The notes beneath the pieces were generated by a model, which did no database searches, had not been told where the DNA came from, and worked only from the letters and a program-made list of their open reading frames with translations. A DNA stretch of 64,000 nucleotides from Prorocentrum cordatum (Eukaryota; Sar; Dinophyceae; Prorocentrales; Prorocentraceae). Position 1 is the stretch's first letter. The number at the start of each line of letters is the position of its first letter. Positions 1 through 10,565 of the stretch are shown here, in pieces. The stretch spans positions 219,501 through 283,500 of the forward strand of contig CAUYUJ010015840.1 in NCBI GenBank assembly GCA_963575745.1, given 5' to 3'. The position numbers were made by a program, and so were the translations under genes.

Positions 1-62
1 TGCGTGAGTGTGTGTATGTGTGAATGTGTGTGAATGTGTGTGTGCGTGCGTGCGTGCGTGCG
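1..62. repeat. TG / TGCG microsatellite
   Basis: The window opens in a TGTG/TGAATG run that passes into GCGT units. It is a simple repeat with no coding signal. Confidence 0.85.
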
Positions 63-728
63 TGCATGTTTTTTTGAGGGCGATGGGGGCAAGAGCAGCA
101 GCTCCCTCCCTCCTCCCTAGTCCTTCTCCCCTCCTCTTCCCCCTCCACCCCTTTCATCTTGCCCCCCTCCTTTTTCTCCATCTCCTCTTCCTCTTCTCCT
201 CGTCGCCTTTCTCCTTCCACCCTCCTCTCCCGGCCCATCTTTATTGTTCTACTCCTCCCTTCTGCACCCTCCCTCCTTCTCCATCCCTCCTTCTCGTCCG
301 TGCTGCTCCCCACTCCCTCCTCCGCCCTTTCTTCCCACCGCTGCTCCGCCGCCCCGTCTCAAGAGGCGAGGGTTGTGGTAGGATGGTGCTGAACCCCTTC
401 CTCCCCCACCTTCCCCCGTTCAGCGTCCTCAACCTGCCTGCATCTCCCTCCGCTGCAGGTTGTCTGTCCTGCGCTGTCAGGATCTGGAGGCGATGTCGTT
501 GATGCAGAAAAAATCGCCTTCACCCTCGTCGGGGAAAGGAACAGGACGGGGAGCGGAAGGGGACGAGCCGGCCGAGGAAGCTGATGGCCGCGTGCGGGGC
601 TGGCGGAGCAAGACAGCAGATACGGACGAGAGCGCGCGCCCGCCAAGGACGGCTTCCTGGACACGCAGGAGGGCGCGAGAAGCACTTGCAGGAGTCATCT
701 CCCCTGTCTGGGCGCCAGTCATTCATGT
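63..728. other. Pyrimidine-rich tract then unassigned sequence
   Basis: Positions 100-350 are dense CT-rich DNA (CCTCCTTCTCC type). A polypyrimidine stretch ends in CTCCGCTGCAG near 456, which resembles a 3' splice site, and the same CTCCCTCCGCTGCAG string recurs near 34445. The following ~260 bases have open frames but nothing I recognise, so an exon here is possible but unsupported. Confidence 0.3.
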
Positions 729-961
<233 letters not shown>

Positions 962-1131
962 AACTCATGACCATGGATGTGATTGTTCGGGAGTTTAGGC
1001 TGCGGAGGTCGGAGCTCCGCCGTCTTACTCCATCGGTCCGCTGACACGACGGTTTCAGTTCTTCGGGCTGCGCAGTCAGCCCGCTCTGCCGCGCCCGAGC
1101 TCTCGCGCGGCATCAGCACCGGCTTGGCATT

Positions 1132-1425
1132 GTGGGGAGCGAGCACCCCCTGTCTTGCGTGCTCGCCATGCCGGTGACCGCCTCCAAGTGCGTCTGCGCG
1201 TACTCCTCTCCCATCGCCATCACCGCGGCGGCGCTGGTGATGGGGCTCATCCTGTGCTCTGTGAACGTGCTGGTCGCCGTATGGGGGCTCCCCACGCGTC
1301 TGTCCGTGACGCCAGAGTGGCGCGTCGAGGCACCAGTTGTCACCACAGCGTCTGCTTTGCCGATCGAGGAGCAGGCTAGGGGGCAGATCGCCTTCCTGCG
1401 CTTACGAGGCACGGCCAGTCGCTAG
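1132..1425 (+). CDS. Small ORF with one predicted membrane segment, unknown
   Basis: A 97-residue frame. Residues ~22-48 (SPIAITAAALVMGLILCSVN onward) are hydrophobic enough for one membrane span. I do not recognise the protein. It lies just upstream of the DIRS-like retroelement and may be its first reading frame or a chance ORF. A downstream start at 1168, just before the hydrophobic part, is equally plausible. No promoter or splice evidence is visible. Confidence 0.22.
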   Translation: MGSEHPLSCVLAMPVTASKCVCAYSSPIAITAAALVMGLILCSVNVLVAVWGLPTRLSVTPEWRVEAPVVTTASALPIEEQARGQIAFLRLRGTASR

Positions 1426-1449
1426 TCGAGATGGCCGCGTTCCAGGCTG

Positions 1450-2807
1450 GTGACTGAAATCCCAGGCGAATGCGAGGCTCGTGCTGGCTGTGTGGCCTGC
1501 CGCCGACGACGATTATGCCCTGACCCCCCAGTTCGACCACTACGAGGAGACCTTTTTTCCGTCGGCCCCGAATTCAGCGACGTGCATGTGCTGTCCTTCG
1601 CCCGGGAGATCCCCGGAGGCGTGGCTGCGGGCACGATCTACGACTTCCAGGCGGCTCCGCCTCAGGCCGTAGTCGACGCGTACGCGCTACTGGGTGCCCA
1701 TGCGCTGGGGTGCCTTTCGCGCCGTTGCCGCTGGTGAGCCACTTTGGCGCGGCGCCCGCGGCCCCCGCGCCGGCTCTGCCGGCGGCGGTTGTCCCTGCTG
1801 CCGCCCCCGCCCCGGGTGCCCCCCTGATCGCACCTGGGGCGGCGGCGGCGGCGCCGATTGGGGGTGGTGTTGGGGCAGCCGCCGCTTTGGGTATCCTTCC
1901 TGGTCTCCTTGGCGCAGGCGGTGGGGTGGGCATTGGAAACGTACTGGTGTCGCCCGCGGGGCTCAGTTGGTATGGTTGGAGGATCGGGCTGGCTTTGTGG
2001 TTGGCGACTTCGCGTGCCACGCACTGCCCGCAGGGGTCGTCACGCTCGGAGACCATGCCGTCGTGTAGGCCTCGGGACAGTCCATCGGCGCGGGGCAGCT
2101 GACGGCCGCGGGCGCGGCGCAGCTCGCGCAGGGGGACATCCACACCCTGTCTGTCAAGATGGACGCCCGGGCGAGCGCCGCTGGGCTTGGGACGATGCGG
2201 TGGCGAATTCGACAGTGGGCAAGATCCCTGGCGGCCTTGGCTTGCAGTGGCCGCGCGGGGTCATGTGGTGCCTCGAGCGCGTGCGGAACAACGGGAACTT
2301 TGCCTTCCACGCCCACGATAACTGGGTCAGACCCTCGAAGGTGCCAGCTGGCGATAGGAGCGTCTACGAGCATGAGGCGTTCAGCCGCGTCCCCGGCTCG
2401 GCAGTAACCAGCTCAATTTTGCGCCCCTTGTCTGCATGGAGCTCCTGGCGCGCCGCCTCGCGCCCATCCAGGAGGCGCGTTGCATCTCGCCGAGACGGCC
2501 CGACTACAGCTCGGCCGACCAGTTCATGGGGCGGAGCCGGTGGGCCGGAAGAGCGGCCATCGCCCCGACCCTGTCGGAGCGCGTGTCTGACCAGTTCAAA
2601 CAGGAGTCGGCGATCGCGAAGGAAGCTCGCAAGGCGAGGTTGGAGGCGGCGGCGCGCTCGAGGGGCGAGGGCGGCAAGGGCGGCACGGGCGAAGGTGGCG
2701 CAGCGGCGGCCCACGCCGCCAGGCAGGGGCCCGCGGGGGCAGCGGTTGGGCCCGCCTGCCCCCCTTGCGCGCCGGAGTTGGTTCCCCGACCCTTCAACGG
2801 GACCTGA
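1450..2807 (+). pseudogene. ORF1/gag-like region of the DIRS-like element
   Basis: Several overlapping frames carry short blocks that read as one degraded protein: an acidic/aromatic block (DYALTPQFDHYEE near 1510), then EFSDVHVLSF near 1570, a Pro/Ala-rich stretch at 1710-1900, and a block at 2436-2807 (ISPRRPDYSSADQFMG, then a charged KEARKARLEAAARSR helix and a Gly/Lys tail). I associate the last block with ORF1 proteins of dinoflagellate retroelements. At least three frame changes separate the blocks. A nucleic-acid-binding role is inferred from the basic tail only. Confidence 0.5.
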
Positions 2808-3479
2808 GGTCCAGCGAGTGCCCAGGGAGCTTTTCCCTCTACAGAATCTCGGAGATGCGACGCCAGACGCTTCGAATTTTTCGCATTCGGTGCGCCAACG
2901 ACATCGGCGACGACGCGCCAAGGGGCTCCGAGTGGACGAGTGCATCGACGCCCTCAACGACCTCTACGACGCGCCTTCTTTCGCGCCGCGTGCGTCGACC
3001 CGGGCGGGCGAGTGCATCGACGTTCGCGACGACCTCTACGGCGCGGCTTCGTTCACGCGACGAACGTCGATTATGCCCGCGGCATGCAGGAGCGCGGCCC
3101 AGATGGCGGCTCAGCGCACAGTTTTTTGCGGCACGTCCAACCCGCTGGAGTGCATTCTTTTTTCAGCAAGGAGAAGTCGCCCGCGAGCATCTGGGCTCTG
3201 GACTCTGTTGCGACGGCGGTGAGGCCACTAGTCCTGTGGCCTGCTACCGTGCCACCTTGATCGCGGCGCTGGAGGGGCAGCCTCCCGCCGCGCTCGATGT
3301 CCTCGACCCCCGCGGGGCTCGGCGTTTCCGGATAAATCAGCGCGTGCTGTTTTCTGAAGATGACGTGGGCCAACGATGTGAGAGCGAGCCGCTTGTTGTT
3401 CCGCATATGGAACGGACCCTTGCGGTCCAGCGTCACGAGCATGCAGCTTCTGCATCTCGGCTTGATGGCGCCAAAATGC

Positions 3480-4115
3480 TTCGCTACACAACCGACCCGC
3501 AGGATTTGATCACGCCCATCTTCGCACGCGAGAAGACGGGCAAGCTTCGCGTCGTCTGGGACTGCAGGGCGGCCAGCGCAAGGTTCGCGAGCTGCGCCGC
3601 GCCATGCGCGCACGGGGGCAGCAAGCAGGTAGGCCCGGAGTTCAGCGCGAGCGAGGAGGTCTGCGCGGCGCGGGCCGACCTCGCAAACTATGTCTATCAC
3701 TTGGAGATCCCCCCAAAGCTATGAGCATTTCTGGCTCCAGGGCCATGACGTTGCCCTGCTGAGGGGAAGGCGCGTGCTGCCTGCAGCCGTTGCCGACGAC
3801 TGCGACGGCGCGATCGCGCCCCCCTGCCTCGCCGCGGCGCCGATGGGCCAGCACTCGGCGGCGCAGGTCGCCCAGCGCGTCGCACGCCGCCAGGCTCTAT
3901 GCAGCGGGGCCCCTGCTGAGCGGGTTCTGCGCGACGGTCGCCCAGCGCCCCCCGTGGCGCGCGGCGAGCCCGCCCTGCTGGACTACGCCGACAACATCAA
4001 AGCAGTGGGGTCCGACTCCAGCAAGGCGGGGCCCGTCGGGGGCGAGCGAGCTCGTCGGTCGGTCCCGCCGCGTCGACTTCGTCGCGCGCGAGATCTTCGG
4101 GCTTTCGGTCGATGA
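3480..4115 (+). pseudogene. Reverse transcriptase fragment, DIRS-like
   Basis: The first frame (to the stop at 3722) contains GKLRVVWDCRAASARF, an RT fingers motif typical of DIRS-like and related RTs, and then ADLANYVYHLEIP, which corresponds to the first catalytic Asp region. The second frame (3690-4115) contains ALLDYADNIKAVGSD, where YADN (around 3981-3992) is the polymerase active-site box, the YxDD position with Asn replacing the second Asp. A stop and frameshift lie between the two halves, so the locus is broken. Confidence 0.7.
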
Positions 4116-5339
4116 CGTCATTCTGGGCCACGTCGTCCTGGGCCGCAAGAGGCTCGTCGCCCCCGCGAACCGCAATCTGGAGGCGCCGAGGGCAGCGGGC
4201 TCGCGACTTCTCCGGCGCCCCCGCGTCAGCGGCAAAGTCTCGGGGCGGTTCGCGCGGCGCCGTGCTCACTTTTGCTTGCGCGTTTATTCTTGCATGGCGG
4301 CTCGCGCCGATAGCCGACCGCGTCTGGGGATCCGCGCGCTGGGAGATCCGTTGGCTCGCGGCGCTACCGCCGTTTTGCCGTGCTCGGCCAGACCGGCCGC
4401 GGTGCCGGAGGTCGCTGGGGAGCTGGGGGATAGGAAGAGAAGCCCAGATGCAAGACAGGCCTTCCTACCGTCCGCGCTCGCGAACATTCGCTCGGAATTC
4501 CAAGCTCTCTCAGCGGCGCCAGCGCCGCGAAGCCCATCGGCGCCCAGCGGGCTCCGGAGGCGCTCGTTGAGAACCCCATCATCGTCGAGATCCCCTGGGA
4601 ACTCCTGGGCCTCAAGGACTGGCTCGCCGCTCGTTTTCTGGAGGCCAATTGCACCGCGGCGCTGGAAGGCAGGGGATTGGTGGCAGCCCCAAGGCATCGG
4701 CTTCGCTCGGTTGGGTCATTCGGTCGCTCACTCCTGCATCTTGGATATAATATATAGTTCATTTTGGTTTCGGGGGGTTTTCCTCGCTGGGCCTGCTGGG
4801 CATCTGCGGGCGCCTTCTCGCGCTCTCACTCGCGGCCGATGTGCAGGCGCGGCGTCGCTGGCATCCGTCGGAGCTGAACGCGGCGGATGGCGGGTCGCGC
4901 CTCTGGGATTGCGAGAGCGCCCGCCTGCGCGACCCGGAGGCGCCCTGCTTCATCCCAGGCCCATGCGCGTCAGACTAGGTCGTTCCCTTTCGCCTGGACT
5001 CTCGAGCGGCATCCAGGAGGTCGCGCGCCTGGTCTGGGGGTCGCCAACCATCTGGCGCCAGCGGCTGCGAGGCCCGCCCTTTGGCCGAGGTATCTCGGGG
5101 CCCTCCAAAAGCCCCGCTCTCCCTCGCCGGTGCTTGGCCATCGAGATCACTTCGCCGGAGACGGCCGACGAGGCGATGGCCGCGCTGGCCCAAGAGATGC
5201 GCGCCGACGGCGACGACCGCTCCGTGGGGCAGGTGCTCCACGCAGCCTGGCAGGCGACATGCCCGTTGGCAGGCAGAGGGGGCCGCCCATTCCTCGCGCC
5301 CTCCGCGCTCTCCAAGCCCGGGGCCGCATCCGCCCGTCC
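4116..5339 (+). other. RNase H / linker part of the DIRS-like element, poorly resolved
   Basis: This region lies between RT and recombinase. Fragments such as RPRVSGK followed by LWESARREIRW-like text (about 4220-4360) resemble the RT-RNase H junction of related elements, but no RNase H catalytic quartet can be assembled. The large 517-residue frame (3790-5343) crosses regions that belong to other frames and is not a credible protein. Confidence 0.35.
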
Positions 5340-5439
5340 ATGACGAAGCCTCCCACGCCGGCGCTAGTGGCCCAGGTGATGGTCGAGTGGGGCGAGCCAC
5401 TGGCCGCCGCTGCTGGCGGCTCTGCGCTTCGCTTGCGTC

Positions 5440-5813
5440 CTCGGGCCCATCGGAGGGGCTGAATCTCCAGAAAGCCGACTCTCTTCCCGCGTCCGATTTC
5501 GTGGCCATCGACCTGCGTCCCGAGGAGCGGGGGCAGATGTCGAAGACCATGGCGACGAACGAGAGCCTTCTCATCGACCATTCCCCGGGGGTTCTTCATT
5601 GGGCAGGCACTGCTGGAGGCCGTGGGGCCCGCTGGAGGCCAGAGGATCTCCCGTTCGCGATGCGGCGGCACGGTGACCGCCTGCGCCCTCTGCCGGCTGA
5701 GGCACGGGGACCCGCCGGAGGACAAGAGGGGCACCGCGAGGGCCCCGCTCGAGGTGGACCGATGGAGCGCCGACGCGTCGACGAGAAGATGCGAGGCGGC
5801 GGCCGGGCGCTAG
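5440..5813 (+). pseudogene. Tyrosine recombinase fragment, catalytic Tyr lost
   Basis: One frame carries GLNLQKADSLPASDF and, near 5518, LRPEERGQMSKTMATNESLL, a block preceding the catalytic core in related recombinases. After a frameshift the frame at 5622-5813 gives CRLRHGDPPEDK, APLEVDRWSADAS and TRRCEAAAGR. In the family these are the R-x-x-H box, the H/W box and the RRYE nucleophile box. The expected Tyr reads Cys here, so the enzyme would be dead even without the frameshifts. It lies in order between the RT and the methyltransferase-like module. Confidence 0.68.
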
Positions 5814-5939
5814 CTCGAGGGGCCTCGACTCCTCAGCGCTCGCGAGGGCTCGGGCCAATGCGGCGCCCACGTCTCTGCCGGCCACCCTTATGGCGTCATT
5901 GGCCCGCAACCAGGCGCTGGGCGGAGGCGGGGCTAATGC

Positions 5940-6215
5940 GTCGCTGTCTTCGCGGGCTCCCTGCGCCTCTCCTTCGAGCTGGCGCGCAGAGGCTTCCGTC
6001 TCTACGCGTTCGACGTCGTTCGTGCCCGGGATCAGGCATCCTTGGGCCTGATGTCTGCCGCGACCTCTGCGCGCTCGCCGCCTCTGCCGCTTGCCGTCTC
6101 GTCTGGCTCGGGGCCCCGTGCGCCGCCTGGTCCAGGGCCCGAAGAAGGGGAGGGCTGCCCCCGCGCCCCGTCGGGATTCAGGGCCAGGGCCGCTCGGGCT
6201 AGTGGGCCTCTGCGA
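5940..6215 (+). pseudogene. C5-methyltransferase-like module of the DIRS-like element
   Basis: The translation near 5946 is VFAGSLRLSFELARRGF followed by AFDVV, which matches the motif I pattern of cytosine-5 methyltransferases (AdoMet-binding F-x-G-x-x-x-L-x-x-x-L with a downstream D-V-V). Around 6095-6135 another frame reads CRLVWLGAPCAAWSRAR, which has the motif IV Pro-Cys pair. A frameshift separates them. Similar modules follow the recombinase in elements I associate with dinoflagellates. Activity cannot be inferred, and a chance resemblance of motif I alone is possible. Confidence 0.5.
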
Positions 6216-6474
6216 CAAGGATTTGCAACAGGTCCGCTTACGCAGCGCCCAAAACCGGGCCCTAGCGGCCCTCGCTCGTCAATGTGTCATGGCCAGTCGG
6301 CCACCAATAAGATGCATGAGCCGCTCGAGGGAAATAATGCGGCGGAAATAGATCACAACGGCAGCTGCACAGCCAAATCCCCGGGAGTTTGTAGAGCGTG
6401 TATGTGATCTGCTGTTCTGTGCCCTTTGAACAGCACGCGCTTCGCGCCTATGTCTCCGGCCAGGTCTCAGCTTT

Positions 6475-6860
6475 GGGACTAGGGATCCTGAATTGTCCCC
6501 CTGAGCGTTCGATCTCTGGCGTCGTGGCTGGCCGAGCTCTCAGGCCGTCCAGTGCTCACGGACCTGTCCTTCCTCTCTGGCGGTGGCACACGAGCAGAGC
6601 CACGTGGACGTGCTTGATCTCGGGAGTGCTGTCTGCGGAGACTGGAGCTCCACCGTCCCAGCCCGTCGGCGCGCTGGAACGATGGCTCCAGCTCTGCCCG
6701 GCTGTCCTCAAGCCTACCCCTCTCAGCATCTTGCGCAGCAGAGCTGGGGGGATCCCGAATTGTCTGCCTGTGCCCTCGGTCTTCGGCCTCGTGGCTGGAG
6801 TGCTCACGGATGTGTCTTTCTTCCTGGGTGGTGGAAAATGAGCAGAGCCACGTCATCATC
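6475..6860. repeat. Direct duplication, ~250-bp period
   Basis: The segment near 6484-6610 (GGATCCTGAATTGTC ... GAGCAGAGCCACGT) recurs in diverged form at 6748-6862 (GGATCCCGAATTGTC ... GAGCAGAGCCACGT). The second copy runs directly into the CAT-rich tract. No coding content is recognised in the flank. Confidence 0.65.
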
Positions 6861-7330
6861 ACCATCATCCTCACCATCATCCTCACCATCATCCTCACCA
6901 TCATCACCATCATCACCATCATCATCACCATCGTCATCACCATTACGTCTTGTCATCCTCATCCTCTTCAGTTTCGTCCTCGTCGTCGTCGTCGTTGTCA
7001 CCATCATCATCATCATTATCATTGCCGCCGCCGCCGCCTTTCGTCGTCAGATACTCGTTGCCATGAGCATTGCGGGGTCGTCGCTATAATCAGGTTTTTC
7101 AGCAGTAGCATCAGTTCCAGCTTCAGCTTCAGCATCATCATCAGCACCAGCATCAGCATCATCATTATCATCATCATCGTCGTCGTCGTCGTCGTCGTCA
7201 TCATCAGCATGACCACCGTCGCCGTCATGAGAATCATCATCAGCATCATCATCACCATCATCATCAGCAGCATCCTCACCGTCACCGTTACCGTCACCGT
7301 CATCATCATCATTACCCCGGGCGGCGATCG
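6853..7330. repeat. Imperfect CAT/CGT/CAG triplet tract
   Basis: Blocks of CAT, CGT, CAC and CAG triplets with a GCC run (about 7025-7040) and a non-repeat island near 7045-7100. ORFs through it are repeat artefacts. Confidence 0.9.
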
Positions 7331-9010
7331 AGCTGGAGCTCCAGTCCGTCCCACATGCAGTGAGCCATCATAGTCATTATCCTCCTTTCTCCTCCCCTCC
7401 TCCTGATCATCATGACCACCACCATCATCATCAGCACCAGCGGGCCATCATCTTCTACCCGTCGTCGAAGCCGTCGCGCGGTGGCGTTTCGAGTGGCTGG
7501 TGTCACCTCGCAAGCGCCTCCTGCCGCAAAGCGTGGCCGACTCGCCGTGACAGCAACTCACTCACGGATGGGAGGGTCGCGCGCGCGCGCTTCGGCGGGC
7601 TGGCTCCGGGCGTTGGCATCGCTGTCTCCGCTCCCGTGGCATGCCAGACCGAAGTCTTCCCAGAACGACCTGTTGAGTGCTTCTGGGAGGGGAACAGGAG
7701 GACGAGGTCAGTGCAGCCCATGCGGTCCCAGGCTTGCTTCCCAGCGTGACGGGCGGCACCGTGAAGGAGGCGCCGATGACTAGCGAGGCCGTTGGCGGAG
7801 CAGGGCATCGCGTGCGCACAGTGATGGCTCAGGTCATCGAGCGCCTGAACGCCTCAACCTCAAGCACTGTACACCTCAGGCGATGCTCAAGAAAACTTAA
7901 GCTTTCGGCCAGAGTCTCGATTCTTCTTAACTTTTCAATGTAAATCCCAAGATTTTGATAGAAGTTCTGGGTTTTATTCAATTTCTGAGACTATGAATTT
8001 CTTAACCCATGATTTCTTAAGCATTTCGCAGGGTGCACATCACCTCCACACGAGAGGCGGCCTCGACACGCCACCAGCATGCCGTCGCTGACAGACTGCC
8101 TCCGGTCTGCGGGCCGAAGCCCCTGACCCAGACCCTGGGCGAACACTGTTTTTGCCTTCTCCGCGATCTGGGCGTTCGGGCAGTTGGCGCAAGACTTGGC
8201 GGCGGCCGACACGGGGGGCAACGTTCTGAAGATGTTTTCGGGCGCCAGGGCGCGTTTGGACCGCTCTTGGCTGAGCGCGTTTTTGGGCGCCGTAGCGCGT
8301 TCAGCGCTACCGAAGGTGGTCCTGTGCTCTTTTTCTCTCCCTCCTCTCCCCCCCCTCCCCCTCTTGCAGTCTTTTGCAGACGCTCGACTGAGATGAGCCC
8401 GCCGACTGGGAAGTACGCCCAAGGGGGTATGTAGGCCCGAGCGTGCCTGTCACGCCTGCGGCCAGTCGACTCGCACGGGCTGGTAGGATGTCTTCGCCCG
8501 CACGGGTGGTGGTCATCGTTCGTCGGTTTCTTTCGGGCATCGCCTCAGCGCGCTTGGATTAGATTGGGTCATGCTTCTCCCCCTGGGCTTGAGGCCGCGC
8601 GGCGCGGCCGCGGCGAGAGAAGGCTTAGGAGACGAGGGAGCAGGAGAGGCTGGACGAGCAGCAGGAGGACAGGTGCGCGCGCACCGGCCAGCTCGCGTGG
8701 CGCGTCCGAGCCCCCCGACGAGCCGCGACCTCCTCCACGAACGTGGGGGCCCGAGGCCCTGGGCCCGACCCGCGGGCCCCGTCTGCTGTCCGCAGCGGCC
8801 AGGCGCGCGCACTGCCGGTCCGTCCAGGCCAGCCGAGCGCGCGCACGCGCGCCGCTGCCGGCAGAGGGGCGGCTCCCGAGGCTCGTGGCCCCCGCAGCTT
8901 CTGGCTGCGGGTCCTGCGCGGAAGCCGGGGAGGGGCCCGCGGGGCGCCTTAAGCATTTGCTGTCGCGCCCTCTCCCGATCCTTCAGTCCTCCCTCGGCGA
9001 GGAGGGAGAA
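7331..9010. other. Unassigned sequence with an AT-rich island
   Basis: No gene is recognised. Positions 7880-8030 are markedly AT-rich compared with their surroundings (TTCTTAACTTTTCAATG type). A + frame at about 8165-8320 (AFGQLAQDLAAADTGG, later RSWLSAFLGAVARSALPK) has protein-like composition and is followed by a C-rich tract, so an exon is possible but unproven. 8560-8950 is very GC-rich (GCGCGCGC clusters) with open frames on both strands, as expected by composition. Confidence 0.25.
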
Positions 9011-9013
9011 GGA

Positions 9014-9015
9014 GC

Positions 9016-9048
<33 letters not shown>
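9014..9048 (+). repeat. AAC triplet microsatellite
   Basis: About eleven AAC units in an otherwise GC-rich context. Confidence 0.95.
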
Positions 9049-9049
<1 letters not shown>

Positions 9050-9059
9050 GAAACTGCAA

Positions 9060-9215
9060 TATTTCGGAGGTTTGCGCGGCTCTCTGGGATCGGCGCCAGA
9101 CCCCCCTGGCGACACCTCGGGCGCCGCCCCTGGCGTGCTCCTGCAGGGAGGGGGTCCAGCGCCAATCCAAGGAAGCAAGCTGGAACTCCGTCAGTTTTGT
9201 TTCCCTGGCGGTCAT
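9060..9215. mobile_element. Fold-back element, family Y (diverged copy)
   Basis: The left arm near 9072-9110 (GCGCGGCTCTCTGGGATCGG) and the right arm near 9153-9175 (GTCCAGCGCCAATCCAAGG) are inverted relatives of the Y-family arms at 39.95 and 48.65 kb. The middle includes CGCCGCCCCTGGCGTGC, shared with the 39.95-kb copy. The right flank (CCGTCAGTTTTG) keeps the family's CAGTTT tail. Confidence 0.6.
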
Positions 9216-9224
9216 CCGCACCAC

Positions 9225-9420
9225 AACCGCAATCGCAACTGCGACCAGGCGACGCATTTTGCCCCGCCTGCGGGCGCAACCGCAAACGCAACTGCGACCG
9301 AGCGGAGCATTTTGGGCCGTCCGCAGCCGCAACCACGATCGCTGCTGCAACCAAGTGGCACATTTCGGGCCGCCCGGGGACGCAACCGCAATCGAAACCG
9401 CAGCCGCAATTCGTAGCTGC
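9225..9420. repeat. ~57-bp tandem repeat rich in GCAACCGCAATC
   Basis: About three and a half diverged units, each with CGCAACCGCAAnCGCAACTGCGACC followed by a CATTTTGGGCC-like spacer (spacers near 9258, 9308 and 9360). A related CGACTGCGACTGC string lies at 15690-15745 after the GGA tract. Confidence 0.75.
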
Positions 9421-9479
9421 AGCCGTCCATGTGGTTTTCCGCCGGGGCACTGCAACGGGGAATTCCCATTCAACGCTGC

Positions 9480-9644
9480 TGCCTGCGATTATTGTTATTG
9501 TTATTACCATTATTGTTTTACGGTTATTGTTCTGATTATTAGTATTACCATTATTTCTTTATCTACTCATTATTTGTAGCATTCATATTCTTCCTATGAT
9601 TATTCATCATATGAGTAACACTCGTGTATAATATTTGTCGTCAC

Positions 9645-9713
<69 letters not shown>

Positions 9714-9900
9714 CAGCATCATCATCATCATCATCATTATTCGTATTAGTATAGCTGTCTGGTCGCATTAATAACTATTATCATTCGTGCCATCGTTGTT
9801 ACTATTCGTAGGTTTATTGTTGTTATTCGTACTCGTATGTTTATTCGTTTTATTGTTTTTATTAGCAGTATTCGTATCACTAGCATTCGCATTATTATCT
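9480..9900. repeat. AT-rich TTATTGTTATT tract enclosing a CAT microsatellite
   Basis: 9480-9640 and 9760-9900 are low-complexity TTATT/TATTCG sequence, the most AT-rich part of the first 10 kb. Between them, 9640-9742 is an almost pure CAT repeat. No gene is seen. Confidence 0.85.
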
Positions 9901-9944
9901 AAATGGCTTCGCCCTCTGCCGCAGGCCACCCTACTACTAGTGCG

Positions 9945-10565
9945 GGCGGCTGCGCGGGGGCCTCCTTGGGGCCTCTTGGGGGTATCCTCGGAGCCTCTTG
10001 GGAGCCTTTTTGGGGTCTCCTTGGGGCCTCTTGGGTGTCTCCTAAGGGCCCCTTGGAGACAATAGTTTGGGTCTCTTGGGGGTCTCCTTGGGGCCTCTTG
10101 GGCGCTTCTTGGGGGCCTCTTGGGGCCTGGGGGCCTTCTTGGGGTCTCCTGGGGCCCTCTCGGGGCGGAAAGGTTGAGTTTTTGGTTTGTGGACTCCCTC
10201 TTGTGCCTCTCTTGGGACCGTTTTAGGGCCCTTTTGGGCCGTTTAAGGCGCCTCTTGGACCGTCTTGGGGCCCTCTTCGGCCGTCTCGGGGCCGTCTTGG
10301 AGGCCTCTTGGGCCGCCATGGGCGCTTCTAGAGCCGTCGTGGGGCGATCTTGGGGACCTCTTGGTCCGTCTCGGTGCATCGGACAGCTGCAAAGGCGAGA
10401 AGGCCAATAACTTTCAAGAACGTGATGAACCTCGTTGGTTGTTGCTTTGCGGGGCCCTCTGGGGAGGCCTCTTGAAGGCCTCTTGGGCCGTCTTGGGAGC
10501 ATCTTGGGCCGTCTTGGCGTCCTGAGGCTCTCTTCGGAGCCTCGTCTGGCAATCTTGGAGGCCTA
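9945..10565. repeat. CTTGGGGCCTCTTGGG repeat block, copy 1
   Basis: Degenerate 10-16-bp units built from CTTGGGGCC, CTCTTGGG and GCCGTCTTGG fill this stretch, with a non-repeat island at about 10375-10445 that includes AAGGCGAGAAGGCCAATAAC. The 15.9-kb block has the same units and a related island (AGCGAAAAGGCCAGAACGC), so the two are copies of one larger element and not independent simple repeats. ORFs on both strands are repeat products. Confidence 0.8.

Larger units (their letters stand above)
1450..6290 (+). mobile_element. Decayed DIRS-like (tyrosine-recombinase) retroelement
   Basis: A run of recognisable fragments on the + strand, each in a different frame: ORF1/gag-like region (1450-2807), reverse transcriptase (about 3480-4115), probable RNase H or linker, tyrosine recombinase (5440-5813) and a C5-methyltransferase-like module (5940-6215). 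The order RT, RNase H, tyrosine recombinase, methyltransferase fits DIRS-type elements, which integrate with a tyrosine recombinase instead of a DDE integrase. Multiple frameshifts and stops mean it is not functional. I could not define its terminal repeats, so both ends are approximate. Confidence 0.72.

Noticed and set aside
3790-5343. A 517-residue + strand ORF over the DIRS-like element
   Set aside because: It is Arg/Ala/Pro-rich, lies in the wrong frame for the RT and recombinase motifs, and is explained by GC composition.
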